Shown here piece after piece: positions 25,571-33,837 of a stretch of 47,594 nucleotides of DNA. Location: NCBI GenBank assembly GCA_019236735.1, contig JAFAIM010000062.1, positions 1 through 47,594 on the forward strand. The letters run 5' to 3'. This DNA is from Burkholderiaceae bacterium. GTDB lineage: Bacteria; Pseudomonadota; Gammaproteobacteria; Burkholderiales; Burkholderiaceae_F. The position numbers were made by a program, and so were the translations under genes. A model generated the notes under the pieces. That model was not told the origin of the DNA. It saw only the letters and a list, made by a program, of their open reading frames with translations, and ran no database searches. The stretch's first letter is position 1; each line of letters opens with the position of its first letter.

Positions 25571-26399
25571 GAAAGTTCGCAAGGCGGTGTTTCCGGTGGC
25601 GGGAATGGGAACGCGTTTTCTGCCCGCGACCAAGGCAATGCCGAAGGAGATGCTGCCGGTGGTGGACAAACCGCTGATCCAGTACGCCGTCGAGGAGGCC
25701 GCCGCTGCAGGCATCGAGCAGATGGTCTTCGTCACCGGCCGCAACAAGCGTGCGATCGAGGATCACTTCGACCGCGTACCGGAGCTCGAGCAGCTGCTGG
25801 AACGCGGCGGCAAGCACCAGATGCTGGAAGCGTTGATGTCCGCAACCCCGCGCGGCGTGACATTCGTATACGTGCGCCAGCCGGAGCCTCTCGGACTCGG
25901 GCATGCGGTGTTGTGCGCACAGCCGGTCGTCGGAGACGAGCCGTTCGCTGTGATCCTGGCCGACGACCTGATCGACGCGGCTCCCGGTGTGACGACGCAG
26001 CTGGTCGAAAGCTACCGGCGCCATGCATCATCGGTGCTGGCGGTGCAGGACGTTCCGCGCGCGGACACCTCGAAGTACGGCGTCGTCGCCACCGAACCGA
26101 TGGACGGACCGGAAGAGCGCGTCGTCGGCATCGTCGAAAAGCCCCGCCCCGACCAGGCGCCATCCACCCTTGCGGTAGTGGGACGCTACGTGCTTCGGCC
26201 GGAGATCTTCGCGGAGCTCGCGACGACGCCACGCGGCAGCGGCGGCGAGATCCAGCTCACCGACGCGATCGCGCGCCGAGTGCCGCAGCGTGAGGTGATC
26301 GTGCGGCGCTTCTCGGGCACCCGTTTCGATTGCGGGTCGAAGGCCGGCTTCCTGGCGGCGAATATCGCGTTCGGAAAGAGGCAGGGGCTGGTGGGGTGA
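25560..26399 (+). CDS. galU: UTP--glucose-1-phosphate uridylyltransferase (GalU)
   Basis: A 279-residue nucleotidyltransferase making UDP-glucose. The N-terminal motif is [49 protein letters not shown] and [12 protein letters not shown] are all as in GalU. ATG 25560 lies inside the pgi 3' end and is preceded by AAGGGAGGGGG, so the two genes overlap by 11 bp and are translationally linked. The next gene, on the other strand, ends 22 bp downstream. Confidence 0.95.
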   Translation: MQAKKVRKAVFPVAGMGTRFLPATKAMPKEMLPVVDKPLIQYAVEEAAAAGIEQMVFVTGRNKRAIEDHFDRVPELEQLLERGGKHQMLEALMSATPRGVTFVYVRQPEPLGLGHAVLCAQPVVGDEPFAVILADDLIDAAPGVTTQLVESYRRHASSVLAVQDVPRADTSKYGVVATEPMDGPEERVVGIVEKPRPDQAPSTLAVVGRYVLRPEIFAELATTPRGSGGEIQLTDAIARRVPQREVIVRRFSGTRFDCGSKAGFLAANIAFGKRQGLVG

Positions 26400-26421
26400 T
26401 AGAAAACGCACGAGCATGGAA

Positions 26422-27126
26422 TTACCCGAGCTTGCTGGGGACCAGCTGCAGCCACTTTTTTCTGGACCGCTCGGCCTCGAAGGTGTCGCGCGCCACGTTC
26501 AGCCGATAGGTCAGGAACAGGCGGTCGCGCACGCTCGACAGGCGCTCCGGCTGGAAAACAACGCCATTTTCACCGTCGCAGCGCGCGGAACGCGTGAGCA
26601 GGCCGTTTAAGCCTTGTCGATGCACGTAGCGTCCTACTTCATGCGTGAAGGCGTAACTGGTGCGGCTCAACAGTTCCGGGTGCACCGCTTCCTTGCCTCG
26701 CAGGTCGACCAGCAACGCATCGCAACGGACGTCGAAGACGCGCCGCTCGGTGGTGACGACGCGGTCTTCGGAGCCGAAGCTGTCGGCAACGAACCGGTAC
26801 CAGTGCCACGCGGTCTCGTACACGGTCGTCTCCAGTTCCATCGATCCGTACCACACGCCGTACGAGGTCCCGTCCGAGAAGCGGGTGGCCTGCCAGTGCG
26901 CGGAATCGAAGGTATAGCTGATCACGCTGCCGTAGTCGAACGGCCGAGTAATCAGCGCCGAGGCAGTCGGGATGCGCTCAGATCCCTCGGCGGCGATCGC
27001 GATCTGCCAGTCGGCCGGGTCGGAGGAAAGATCGTCAAACAGGTTCTGCGAATGGCGGATGCCCGGGATGTTGCGCACCAGGTCGCCATGAAAGTCGACA
27101 TTGGCGGAGAAAAAGTCCCCGTCCAT
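26422..27126 (-). CDS. RES-domain toxin of a RES-Xre toxin-antitoxin pair
   Basis: A 234-residue RES-domain protein. The family is named for conserved Arg, Glu and Ser, and candidates here are R82 (TRFSDG), E104 (TTVYETAW) and S180 (LTRSARCDGENG), with the tyrosines Y89/Y93 between. Characterised members are NAD+-degrading toxins structurally related to ADP-ribosyltransferases. The gene lies 19 bp downstream of the Xre/ParS-type antitoxin, in the standard antitoxin-first order. The N-terminal 75 residues are longer than in minimal RES toxins and resemble the wider RES family. Confidence 0.83.
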   Translation of the reverse strand: MDGDFFSANVDFHGDLVRNIPGIRHSQNLFDDLSSDPADWQIAIAAEGSERIPTASALITRPFDYGSVISYTFDSAHWQATRFSDGTSYGVWYGSMELETTVYETAWHWYRFVADSFGSEDRVVTTERRVFDVRCDALLVDLRGKEAVHPELLSRTSYAFTHEVGRYVHRQGLNGLLTRSARCDGENGVVFQPERLSSVRDRLFLTYRLNVARDTFEAERSRKKWLQLVPSKLG

Positions 27127-27145
27127 GGCCCTGCCTCGGTGCTGC

Positions 27146-27562
27146 TTACCGCCCGCGCTGGAAATCCAGATAGCGCCGCACCGCCAGCAAACCCTCGAAG
27201 CCGTGCGCGATGACCAGATCCACGGGGCGACCGCCGAAGCGGAGGTTCATCTGCGTCATCCAGCGGTACGCAAGGTCCCGATCGTGCGGAAACAGCATGC
27301 GTAGCGACTTGTGAATGCCCAGCAGGTGGCCGGCGCGGTCCAGCAGATCGCGGTTGTCTGCCAACGGCTCGCCGCCACGGTAGCGCGCAAGCGTGCTGCG
27401 GCTGGCGCCCGACAGGCCCAGCACCTGTGCCTGTTCGGCTGCGCTCAGCTGCCAGTGTTCGAGCAGTTGCGTGACCATCGCGGCCAGACGGCTGCGCGCG
27501 GCGCGACCGCCTAGGTCGACGGATGGATTGGCCTGCGGAATTCGTGCTCGGTTCGGATTCAT
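27146..27562 (-). CDS. Xre/MbcA/ParS-type antitoxin (DUF2384) of the RES-Xre pair
   Basis: A 138-residue protein. A helix-turn-helix (about 40-63, AAEQAQVLGLSGASRSTLARY) precedes the MbcA/ParS toxin-binding domain (about 75-138), recognised by LLGIHKSLRMLF, WMTQMNLRFGGRPVDLVI and LLAVRRYLDFQRGR. It should neutralise the RES protein and repress the operon. I chose ATG 27562; longer in-frame starts would read through the operator and promoter. The start codon overlaps an operator palindrome and no Shine-Dalgarno is present, so translation may be nearly leaderless. Confidence 0.83.
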   Translation of the reverse strand: MNPNRARIPQANPSVDLGGRAARSRLAAMVTQLLEHWQLSAAEQAQVLGLSGASRSTLARYRGGEPLADNRDLLDRAGHLLGIHKSLRMLFPHDRDLAYRWMTQMNLRFGGRPVDLVIAHGFEGLLAVRRYLDFQRGR

Positions 27563-27606
27563 ACCAATTGGTACGTATTTTGTACCAATCCGTACCAGGT
27601 CGTCAA
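27562..27606 (-). promoter_or_regulatory. Promoter and multi-site operator of the RES-Xre operon
   Basis: On the - strand a -35 TTGACG (27606-27601) and a -10 TACAAA (27584-27579) are separated by 16 bp. A perfect palindrome TACCAATTGGTA (27562-27573) touches the start codon. Two further GTACCA half-sites lie at 27582 and 27592, exactly 10 bp apart, and 20 bp from the one in the palindrome. Helically phased sites over the -10 suggest cooperative autorepression. Confidence 0.75.
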
Positions 27607-27647
27607 GCACCGATCGGCGCGAGACGAAGGAATAGACTGACGTCACC

Positions 27648-28502
27648 ATGCGCAGAGGCGAAATCGCGTCGAGCATCGTCTCGCGACTCGAACCAGCGTT
27701 GTCGGACCTGCGCAGCCGGTGGCAATCGCCCTGCCGCATCCCTCATTGCATCGTCGATGACCTGCTTCCGGAGGACGTCGGCCTGCGGGTCCGAAACGCA
27801 TTCCCGGCCGGCACGGAAATGAGAACGCGGCACAGCCTGCGCGAGTTCAAGTACGTGTCCGCGCAAATGGATCGCTACGACCCGATCCTGGAGGAGGCGC
27901 TGTATGCATTTCAGGATCCGCGCGTGGTCGATCTGATCAGCCGCATCACCGGGCTGCGCGCGCTCGAGCCCGATGCACTGCTGTACGCAGGCGGGATCTC
28001 GATGATGTCGCGAGGACACTTTTTGAATCCTCACATCGACAACTCGCACGACCGCAACCGCGTGCGCTACCGTGTCCTGAATTTGCTGTACTACGCCTCG
28101 CCGGGCTGGAAGCTCGAAAACGGCGGAAACCTCGAACTGTGGCCGCACGGCGTGCGGGGCGGCCAAATCACGATCGAAAGCAGATTCAACCGCCTGGTAA
28201 TGATGCTGACGAACCAGGCATCCTGGCACTCTGTTTCGCCGGTGACGGCAGCAGTTCCGCGATGCTGCGTCTCGAACTACTACTTCTCGCGGTTTCCCGC
28301 CGACCGCGTCGACTACTTTCACGTCACGTCGTTCCGCGGGCGCCCGGAACAGCCGCTGCGCGACCTGGCACTGCGCGCCGACGCGGTGTTGCGAATGGCA
28401 GTGCGGAAGGTCTTCCCCAAGGGGGCCTTGCCGACCCGGCACTTCTACGAGAGGAAGGACGAGCCGAGCGACAGCGTCAGGCAGCCTGGTGCCGACCGTT
28501 AG
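27648..28502 (+). CDS. 2OG-Fe(II) oxygenase family protein
   Basis: A 284-residue non-haem iron dioxygenase. The iron triad is visible: H129 and D131 (NPHIDNSHD) and H194 (ASWHSVSPV). R205 (VPRCCVSNYY) is suited to bind 2-oxoglutarate. The double-stranded beta-helix is flanked by a helical N-terminus and a basic tail. Prolyl 4-hydroxylase-like members in polysaccharide loci have been suggested to modify sugars or proteins, but no substrate can be read here. It is divergent from the RES-Xre operon (85 bp between starts) and overlaps the 3' end of the GT4 gene by 26 bp. Confidence 0.82.
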   Translation: MRRGEIASSIVSRLEPALSDLRSRWQSPCRIPHCIVDDLLPEDVGLRVRNAFPAGTEMRTRHSLREFKYVSAQMDRYDPILEEALYAFQDPRVVDLISRITGLRALEPDALLYAGGISMMSRGHFLNPHIDNSHDRNRVRYRVLNLLYYASPGWKLENGGNLELWPHGVRGGQITIESRFNRLVMMLTNQASWHSVSPVTAAVPRCCVSNYYFSRFPADRVDYFHVTSFRGRPEQPLRDLALRADAVLRMAVRKVFPKGALPTRHFYERKDEPSDSVRQPGADR

Positions 28503-29640
28503 CCGCCAACCCCGCCGAAGCGATCAGCGTTCCGTAGGCGTCAAGGGTTTGCCGGCAGACGATCTCGTCCGAAAGCTCTTCCAGCACGATCTTGCGACCG
28601 GCCTCGCCGAAGCGCTTGCGCATCGGCGCGTCCTGAACGAGCGTCGAGACCGCCGCCGCCACTGCCGCGGCATCGCGCACGGGAACCCGCAAGGCATTGA
28701 TCCCGTGCCGCGCGATCGCGTGACAGCCCGGGATGTCGGTAGCGACGATCGGACGAGCGCAAGCGGCCGCTTCCAGCAAGATCTTCGGCAAGCCCTCGTG
28801 ATACGACGGCAGGCACACGATCGACGCTTGCTCCAGCACCTTCGGCATATCCCACCGCACTCCCCACCATTCGATCAGACCCTCGGCGACCCAGGCTTCG
28901 ATCCGCTTGCGCGGAATCGCCATCGGGTTGTGTAGATCGGGAATGCCGACCAGGACGAAGCGCACGCGGCATCCGGAAGCGCGCAGGATGCGCGAGGCCT
29001 CGACGAACTCGCCGACGCCTTTGTCCCAAAGGATCCGGCTCGCGAGCATCACGATCGGCGTTCCGGAGGGCTCCGGCGTCGGCGCGAACAGCGAGGTGTC
29101 GACGCCGGTGCCGCGGATCTTCGAGATCCGACCCGCGTCGGCCAAACGGTAGTCGATCAGCGTCCGGTAGTCGCCATCGTTTTGCACGATCACGCGGCTG
29201 TTTCCCGAGTTCCACGCCATTCGCAGCAGCGGCAGCAACAGCACGCGCAGCACCCGTGCCTTCATCGAGTCCGACGCAAACAGGAATCCCAGGCCCACCA
29301 GCACATTGACGACAGCGGGCACGCCAGAAAGATGCGCAGCGAGCGGGCCGTAGAGCACCGGCTTGAGCGCCTCGTGGTGCGCAATCGTCGGCACGAAGTC
29401 CCGGTACGCGCTGACCAGCTCCCGCAACATGCTCAGCTCGGCGAAGGGATTGGCGCTGCTTCGAAGAAAACTGCGCAAGGGGTACAGCCGGATCCCCTCG
29501 CCCTCGATCGCTGCGCCGAAACTGCCCACCCGCGTGACGAGCGCGACCTCATAGCCGGCGGCACGCGCGGCGCGTGCCAGGGAAAGGCGGTGGACCCAGA
29601 AGTACCAGTCCTCCGGCATGAACAGCAGCAGGCGCCTCAT
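28477..29640 (-). CDS. Glycosyltransferase family 4 (GT-B) protein
   Basis: A 387-residue GT4 enzyme. The N-terminal acceptor domain begins LLLFMPEDWYFWVHRLSLARA. The C-terminal donor domain starts near residue 195 (MLASRILWDKGVGEFVEA) and carries the EX7E element in YHEGLPKILLEAAACARPIVATDIPG. It is like WcaL/WbpY-type transferases that build O-antigen or exopolysaccharide units with retention. The sugar donor cannot be told. It is divergent from the flippase gene and ends inside the oxygenase gene on the other strand. Confidence 0.9.
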   Translation of the reverse strand: MRRLLLFMPEDWYFWVHRLSLARAARAAGYEVALVTRVGSFGAAIEGEGIRLYPLRSFLRSSANPFAELSMLRELVSAYRDFVPTIAHHEALKPVLYGPLAAHLSGVPAVVNVLVGLGFLFASDSMKARVLRVLLLPLLRMAWNSGNSRVIVQNDGDYRTLIDYRLADAGRISKIRGTGVDTSLFAPTPEPSGTPIVMLASRILWDKGVGEFVEASRILRASGCRVRFVLVGIPDLHNPMAIPRKRIEAWVAEGLIEWWGVRWDMPKVLEQASIVCLPSYHEGLPKILLEAAACARPIVATDIPGCHAIARHGINALRVPVRDAAAVAAAVSTLVQDAPMRKRFGEAGRKIVLEELSDEIVCRQTLDAYGTLIASAGLAANGRHQAA

Positions 29641-29650
29641 ATGCGAAGTC

Positions 29651-29656
29651 TACAAT
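29651..29656 (+). promoter_or_regulatory. Candidate -10 box for the flippase operon
   Basis: TACAAT lies in the gap between the divergent GT4 and flippase genes, just after the GT4 start. No good -35 is visible. It would place the transcript start near 29663, upstream of the flippase N-terminal coding region. Confidence 0.35.
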
Positions 29657-29837
29657 CCCGCCCCAATCCAGCTTTCACTCGTATCGAACAATCCGTACAT
29701 TTCCCAGTATCCGAGCCCGCAGGGAAATCGCCTGGGTCGCGGTCGGACAGGCCATCACGCTCCTGGGCGGCTTTGCGGCCATCAAGGTCCTGACGATCAC
29801 GCTTGGCCCGCAATCGTATGGCCGCTTCGCGCTCGGC

Positions 29838-30974
29838 TTGACCATCGCCGGCCTGTGCAACATGTTCGTGTACGGGCCGATCTCCCAGGCCGTTCTGCGC
29901 TACTACTCGATCAGCCGCGACCGCGGCGAGCTCGCCGCGTATTTTTCCGTCTTGGATCGCATCTATCTGCGAAGTGCCGCCGCCCTGGCGCTGGTTGCAC
30001 TTGCCGCTGCGGGCTTCGCGCTCGCGGCGCTCGATTCCGAATGGGCCGGGGTGGCGGGGGCGGCGATCCTTCTCGGAATCGGAGCCGGCAGCGAGGGGTA
30101 CCTGATCTCGGTCCTGAGCGCGCTGCGACGGCGGATCGCCGTGGCCGCGTACCAGGCGGTGGATGCGATCCTCAAGCCGTTGCTCGCGCTGGGTCTGTTC
30201 GTCGTCGCGGGCCCCAACGCGCGTGCCGCGCTGGGTGGATTCTTCGTCGCAACGGTGCTTGTCAACGGCGTGCAGTGGCTTCACGCCAGGCACGCGCGCC
30301 CGCGCAACGGACCGCACGCCGGCGAGCCGATCGCATTGCGCGGACAGATCCTCGCGTACGTATTGTCGTTCGCCGCGTTCTCCGCGTTCGGCGCCATTAA
30401 CAGCTACGCCGACCGCTGGATCGTGCTGGCGATGGACGGGGAGCGCGATCTGGGGATCTACGCCGCCATGAGTCAGATCGCCAACACCCCGTTCATCGTC
30501 GGCGTGGGCCTTTTGACCCAGCTCGTGTTGCCGGTGCTGTTCGATCGAGCCGGCGCGGCAGGTTCGCAACCGCAACTGGAACAAGCCGACCGCCTGCTTC
30601 GAGCCTGTGTCGGCGCCTCAGTGGCATGGATGGCGGCCATCGTCGCCGCCGGCTGGTTGCTGTCCGAGCCGCTGATGCTGCTGCTGAGCTCAGCGCAGTT
30701 CGCCGGCCGCTCGGAGCTGCTTTGGCTCATCATGCTCAGCTCGGCTGTATTCCAGCTCGGGCAATTGCTCGCACTCAAAGGGCTCGTTTATCAGCGTCCG
30801 CGCGTGTATTTCCTCCCGAAGGCGCTGCAAGCGGCCACGCTCGTCGCGTTCGGCCTCGTGTGGACGCGACCGTATGGTCTGGCGGGCCTGGTCGCCGCGC
30901 TGAATCTGTCATCGGCTCTTTATGTGCTGGCGGTCCTGTTTGCCAACCGGGCGTTGCGGGCGAATCGTCCATGA
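29838..30974 (+). CDS. Wzx-type polysaccharide flippase (start uncertain)
   Basis: A 378-residue (or longer) MOP-superfamily membrane protein with about 10-12 hydrophobic helices, predicted to flip undecaprenyl-linked repeat units. The listed start is a TTG inside coding sequence. The frame is clearly coding further upstream, from about 29709, where it reads a basic RARREIAWVAVGQAI followed by a first membrane helix. Yet no ATG, GTG or TTG occurs in frame between the upstream stop at 29619 and 29838; only CTG 29763 and ATC codons are available. The true start may be non-canonical, or there may be an upstream frameshift or base error. The stop overlaps the next ATG (ATGA). Confidence 0.75.
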   Translation: MTIAGLCNMFVYGPISQAVLRYYSISRDRGELAAYFSVLDRIYLRSAAALALVALAAAGFALAALDSEWAGVAGAAILLGIGAGSEGYLISVLSALRRRIAVAAYQAVDAILKPLLALGLFVVAGPNARAALGGFFVATVLVNGVQWLHARHARPRNGPHAGEPIALRGQILAYVLSFAAFSAFGAINSYADRWIVLAMDGERDLGIYAAMSQIANTPFIVGVGLLTQLVLPVLFDRAGAAGSQPQLEQADRLLRACVGASVAWMAAIVAAGWLLSEPLMLLLSSAQFAGRSELLWLIMLSSAVFQLGQLLALKGLVYQRPRVYFLPKALQAATLVAFGLVWTRPYGLAGLVAALNLSSALYVLAVLFANRALRANRP

Positions 30975-32209
30975 AAATCCTGTGTGTCTTCGGCCGCCAC
31001 AACTACGGCGACCCACAGCGTGGCGCAGGCTACGAATACACGAATTTCCTGCCCGCGTTGGAGCGCCTCGGCCACCAGATCGCTTTCTTCGAGTCATTCG
31101 ACCGCAACGCGTGGAGCGGCTTTCCGGACTTGAACCGCAGCCTGCTGGCCACCGTGGAACGCGAGCAACCCGACGTCGTGCTATGCGTGCTGATGGGCTA
31201 CGAAGTCTGGTCCGAGACAATCGATCTGATCCGTGCGTTGCGCGGACCGATACTGATCAACTGGTCGACCGACGACTCGTGGAAGTATCGCGAGTTCTCC
31301 AGGCTGATCGCCCGACATTTCGATTTGTACGTAACGACCGATGAGCGCGCGTTCATCCGCTCGCGGCGCGATGGCTTGGACAATTTCGTGTTATCCCAGT
31401 GGGCAGCGAACGCCGCCGCCCTGGCGGCGCCGAAGCCTGCTGCGCAATGCGGCGTGCCGGTTTCGTTCGTGGGCACAGCCTATGGCAATCGGCCCGCCTG
31501 GATTGCCCAGCTCCGCGGGCGTGGCATCGACGTACAGTGTTTCGGTCATGGATGGCCGCGTGGCGCAGTGCCGGCGGACGAGATTCCACGGATCGTTCGC
31601 GATTCGGTGATCAGTCTGAATTTCGGCGATTCGCCCCCGATGCGGCGCACCGCCGGTGCCGGGCCGGCCGGCAGACAGATCAAAGCCCGGATCTTTGAGG
31701 TTCCGGGCGCGGGCGGTTTCCTGATCACCGAAGCCGTGGGCGGAATCGAGCGCTACTACGTTCCTGGTCAGGAGATCGCCGTATTCGAGGGCCTGGACGA
31801 CCTCGTCGCCAAAATCCGCCACTATCTGGCTCACCCGGACGAGCGAGATGCAGCGGCGCTGCGGGCGTTCGAGCGGACGCGGCGCGAGCACACGTACGAT
31901 CTGCGCTTTGCAGATCTTCTGCAGCGCGCATCGACCGCACGTGCCGCTCACTCGGAAGAGGATCACAAGGCAATGCCCCTGCGAATCGACTGGACCGGCT
32001 TCGGGCAGGCGCAGGCAAAGCATTCGCTCGGACCCGGCTTGCGGCTTCTCCGGGCTTTGCTGCTGCTGCCCTTCTGCGCGGTCTGGGGCAGGCGACGCGG
32101 GCCGCGCGCGGCGCGACGCGCACTGTTCGAGATCAGCTGGCGTCTGGCCGGGTCGCGCACGTATAGCGCAGCGGGCCTGCCCGGGCGCCTGTTCTACGAG
32201 CACAGCTGA
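30971..32209 (+). CDS. CgeB-like glycosyltransferase (GT-B fold)
   Basis: A 412-residue protein. The N-terminal domain KILCVFGRHNYGDPQRGAGYE resembles CgeB/spore-coat maturation glycosyltransferases. The middle contains WSTDDSWKYREF and TTDERAFIRS. The C-terminal donor half contains VSFVGTAYGNRPAWI and ARIFEVPGAGGFLITE, matching the glycosyl transferase 1_2 domain of this group. After about residue 325 an extra basic tail of 85 residues with a hydrophobic patch (LLRALLLLPFCAVWG) may bind the membrane. It overlaps the flippase by 4 bp and abuts the GT2 gene, so all three form one operon. Confidence 0.82.
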   Translation: MKILCVFGRHNYGDPQRGAGYEYTNFLPALERLGHQIAFFESFDRNAWSGFPDLNRSLLATVEREQPDVVLCVLMGYEVWSETIDLIRALRGPILINWSTDDSWKYREFSRLIARHFDLYVTTDERAFIRSRRDGLDNFVLSQWAANAAALAAPKPAAQCGVPVSFVGTAYGNRPAWIAQLRGRGIDVQCFGHGWPRGAVPADEIPRIVRDSVISLNFGDSPPMRRTAGAGPAGRQIKARIFEVPGAGGFLITEAVGGIERYYVPGQEIAVFEGLDDLVAKIRHYLAHPDERDAAALRAFERTRREHTYDLRFADLLQRASTARAAHSEEDHKAMPLRIDWTGFGQAQAKHSLGPGLRLLRALLLLPFCAVWGRRRGPRAARRALFEISWRLAGSRTYSAAGLPGRLFYEHS

Positions 32210-33097
32210 ATGCCGCTGCCGCTGCAGTCACCTGTGCAGTCACCTCTAGTGAGCGTGCTGATGCCCGTGCGCAACGGACAGGCCACGCTCGACCTCGCGC
32301 TGCGATCGATCCGGGGGCAGACCTATGCCAACTGGGAACTGCTACTGATCGATGACGGCTCCAGCGACCGCAGCGTTGCCATTGCTCGCGCCCTCGGCGA
32401 TGCGCGTATCCGCGTCTTCGAAGACGGGCAGTGGTTGGGGCTGGCCCCACGTCTGAACGAGGGCATCGACGCCGCGCAGGGCCGGTATATCGCGCGGCTG
32501 GATGCCGACGACGTCGCGTATCCCGAGCGCCTCGCGGCCCAGGTTGATTTTCTCGAGAAACATCCGTCCGTCGATTTGCTGGGCTCCAGCGCCGTTGTCT
32601 TCGACGATGCGGGCCGCGCGCTTGGGCGTTTTCCGGCGCCGATCACGCACTCGGAAATCTGCCGGCGCCCCTGGTCGGGCTTTCATTTGCCTCACCCGAC
32701 GTGGATGGGCCGAACGGAGTGGTTCCGGCGGCATCGGTATCGATCCGAAATGAATCGGGGCGCGGAGGACCAGGATTTGCTGTTGCGCAGCCATCGCACC
32801 AGCGGCTTCGCGAATCTGCCGGATCCGCTGATCGGCTATCGCCAGGACCAGCTGTCCTGGCGCAAGTTCGCGAGCGGCCGCTTCCAATGGGCGCGCGCCG
32901 CCCTACACGAGGCGCGGCTTCGCCGAGCGTACGGCGCCATTGCGTCCGTGATTTCCATGCAAACTGCGAAGGGCTTGTACGAGACCGCCGCCATCACCAG
33001 TGGCCTGGGCCGGCGGCTGCTGCGCCACCGGGCAGGCCCGATCTCGGCGGCCGACGTGCACCGCTGGAATTCGGTCTGGCGCGCGCTTCATTCCTGA
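32210..33097 (+). CDS. Glycosyltransferase family 2 protein
   Basis: A 295-residue GT-A enzyme. VSVLMPVRNGQATLDLALRS begins the nucleotide-binding fold, followed by LLIDDGSSDRS and the DXD-type metal site ARLDADDVAYPERLA. The acceptor side reads RGAEDQDLLLRS (ED motif, catalytic base). An inverting mechanism is expected. The ATG follows the stop of the previous gene without any gap. Its last 10 bp overlap the 3' end of the convergent methyltransferase gene. It is the last gene of the flippase operon. Confidence 0.9.
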   Translation: MPLPLQSPVQSPLVSVLMPVRNGQATLDLALRSIRGQTYANWELLLIDDGSSDRSVAIARALGDARIRVFEDGQWLGLAPRLNEGIDAAQGRYIARLDADDVAYPERLAAQVDFLEKHPSVDLLGSSAVVFDDAGRALGRFPAPITHSEICRRPWSGFHLPHPTWMGRTEWFRRHRYRSEMNRGAEDQDLLLRSHRTSGFANLPDPLIGYRQDQLSWRKFASGRFQWARAALHEARLRRAYGAIASVISMQTAKGLYETAAITSGLGRRLLRHRAGPISAADVHRWNSVWRALHS

Positions 33098-33837
33098 TTT
33101 CCGCGCCGTGTTGCGCTCACGTGGTAGCCGACCGTGAAGCGCCGGTCGCGGTCGTAGCGATCCAGCGCCGCTGCTACCAGCGGAACCACGCCTGCCAGCA
33201 CCGGTAAAAGCAACAGCCACACGGGCGTCCACGCAACGCGGGCAACCAACGGCATCGTCAGTTGATTCGGCGCCGTCGTTCGGGCGAAGCGCACCGCCTC
33301 CTGGCCGAAGAACCGGAAGCTGCCGCCGTTGGGCTCGATCACGATCGAATCGAAGCCCTCCTGCGTCAGGACACGCTGATACCACCACGGCGTGAACCCG
33401 CCGAAGTAGTGGTGCGGCTCCTGGTGGATTCCCGAACCTAGCGGGGCGCTCAACAGCACCCGCCCCCCCGGGCGAAGGATGCGAGCGAATTCGCGCAGCA
33501 CCATTGTCGGCTCCGGAACATGCTCGAGCACTTCGGTGCAAACGATCACGTCAAACGATGCGTCGGCGACCGGAATCGAGGTGGCATCGCACACGTAATC
33601 GATCGCGCCGTAGCTTCCGTCGCGCAGCTGAGACGGCTGCAGCTGTGCGAAGTCCTGGGTTTTGTATTCGCAGTGCGAAAACAGCTGTCGATACGGCGCC
33701 GAACCCGCGCCGACGTCGAGCACGCGACTGCCCGCGGCCTGATGCGCTGCTTCGCCCTCGACCCAGCGATCGCGGTCGATCTGGTTGAACGCGTACAGCC
33801 GGCTATTTTTGGCGGCTCTGAGCAGTGCCCCGATCAT
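33088..33837 (-). CDS. Class I SAM-dependent methyltransferase with C-terminal membrane segment
   Basis: A 249-residue methyltransferase (Methyltransf_11 type). SAM motif I is RVLDVGAGSAPYRQLF (about 38-53). Later motifs are CDATSIPVADASFDVIVCTE, EVLEHVPEP and LRPGGRVLLSAP. A hydrophobic stretch (PVWLLLLPVLAGVVPLVAAAL, split here by two prolines) near the C-terminus suggests membrane association. The start at 33837 lies 35 bp inside the preceding FkbM gene. It is the last gene of the long leftward sugar-nucleotide operon. A role in methylating a sugar of the repeat unit is inferred from context. Confidence 0.85.
   Translation of the reverse strand: MIGALLRAAKNSRLYAFNQIDRDRWVEGEAAHQAAGSRVLDVGAGSAPYRQLFSHCEYKTQDFAQLQPSQLRDGSYGAIDYVCDATSIPVADASFDVIVCTEVLEHVPEPTMVLREFARILRPGGRVLLSAPLGSGIHQEPHHYFGGFTPWWYQRVLTQEGFDSIVIEPNGGSFRFFGQEAVRFARTTAPNQLTMPLVARVAWTPVWLLLLPVLAGVVPLVAAALDRYDRDRRFTVGYHVSATRRGNQE

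Noticed and set aside
27562..27649. A longer Xre antitoxin starting at the ATG at 27649
   Set aside because: It would translate through the promoter and operators and overlap the divergent oxygenase start; the added residues do not resemble the family.
29641..29793. A short open frame starting at ATG 29641 as the flippase start
   Set aside because: It is in a different frame from the flippase, and its peptide has no membrane character, so it would require a frameshift for which no slippery site is obvious.
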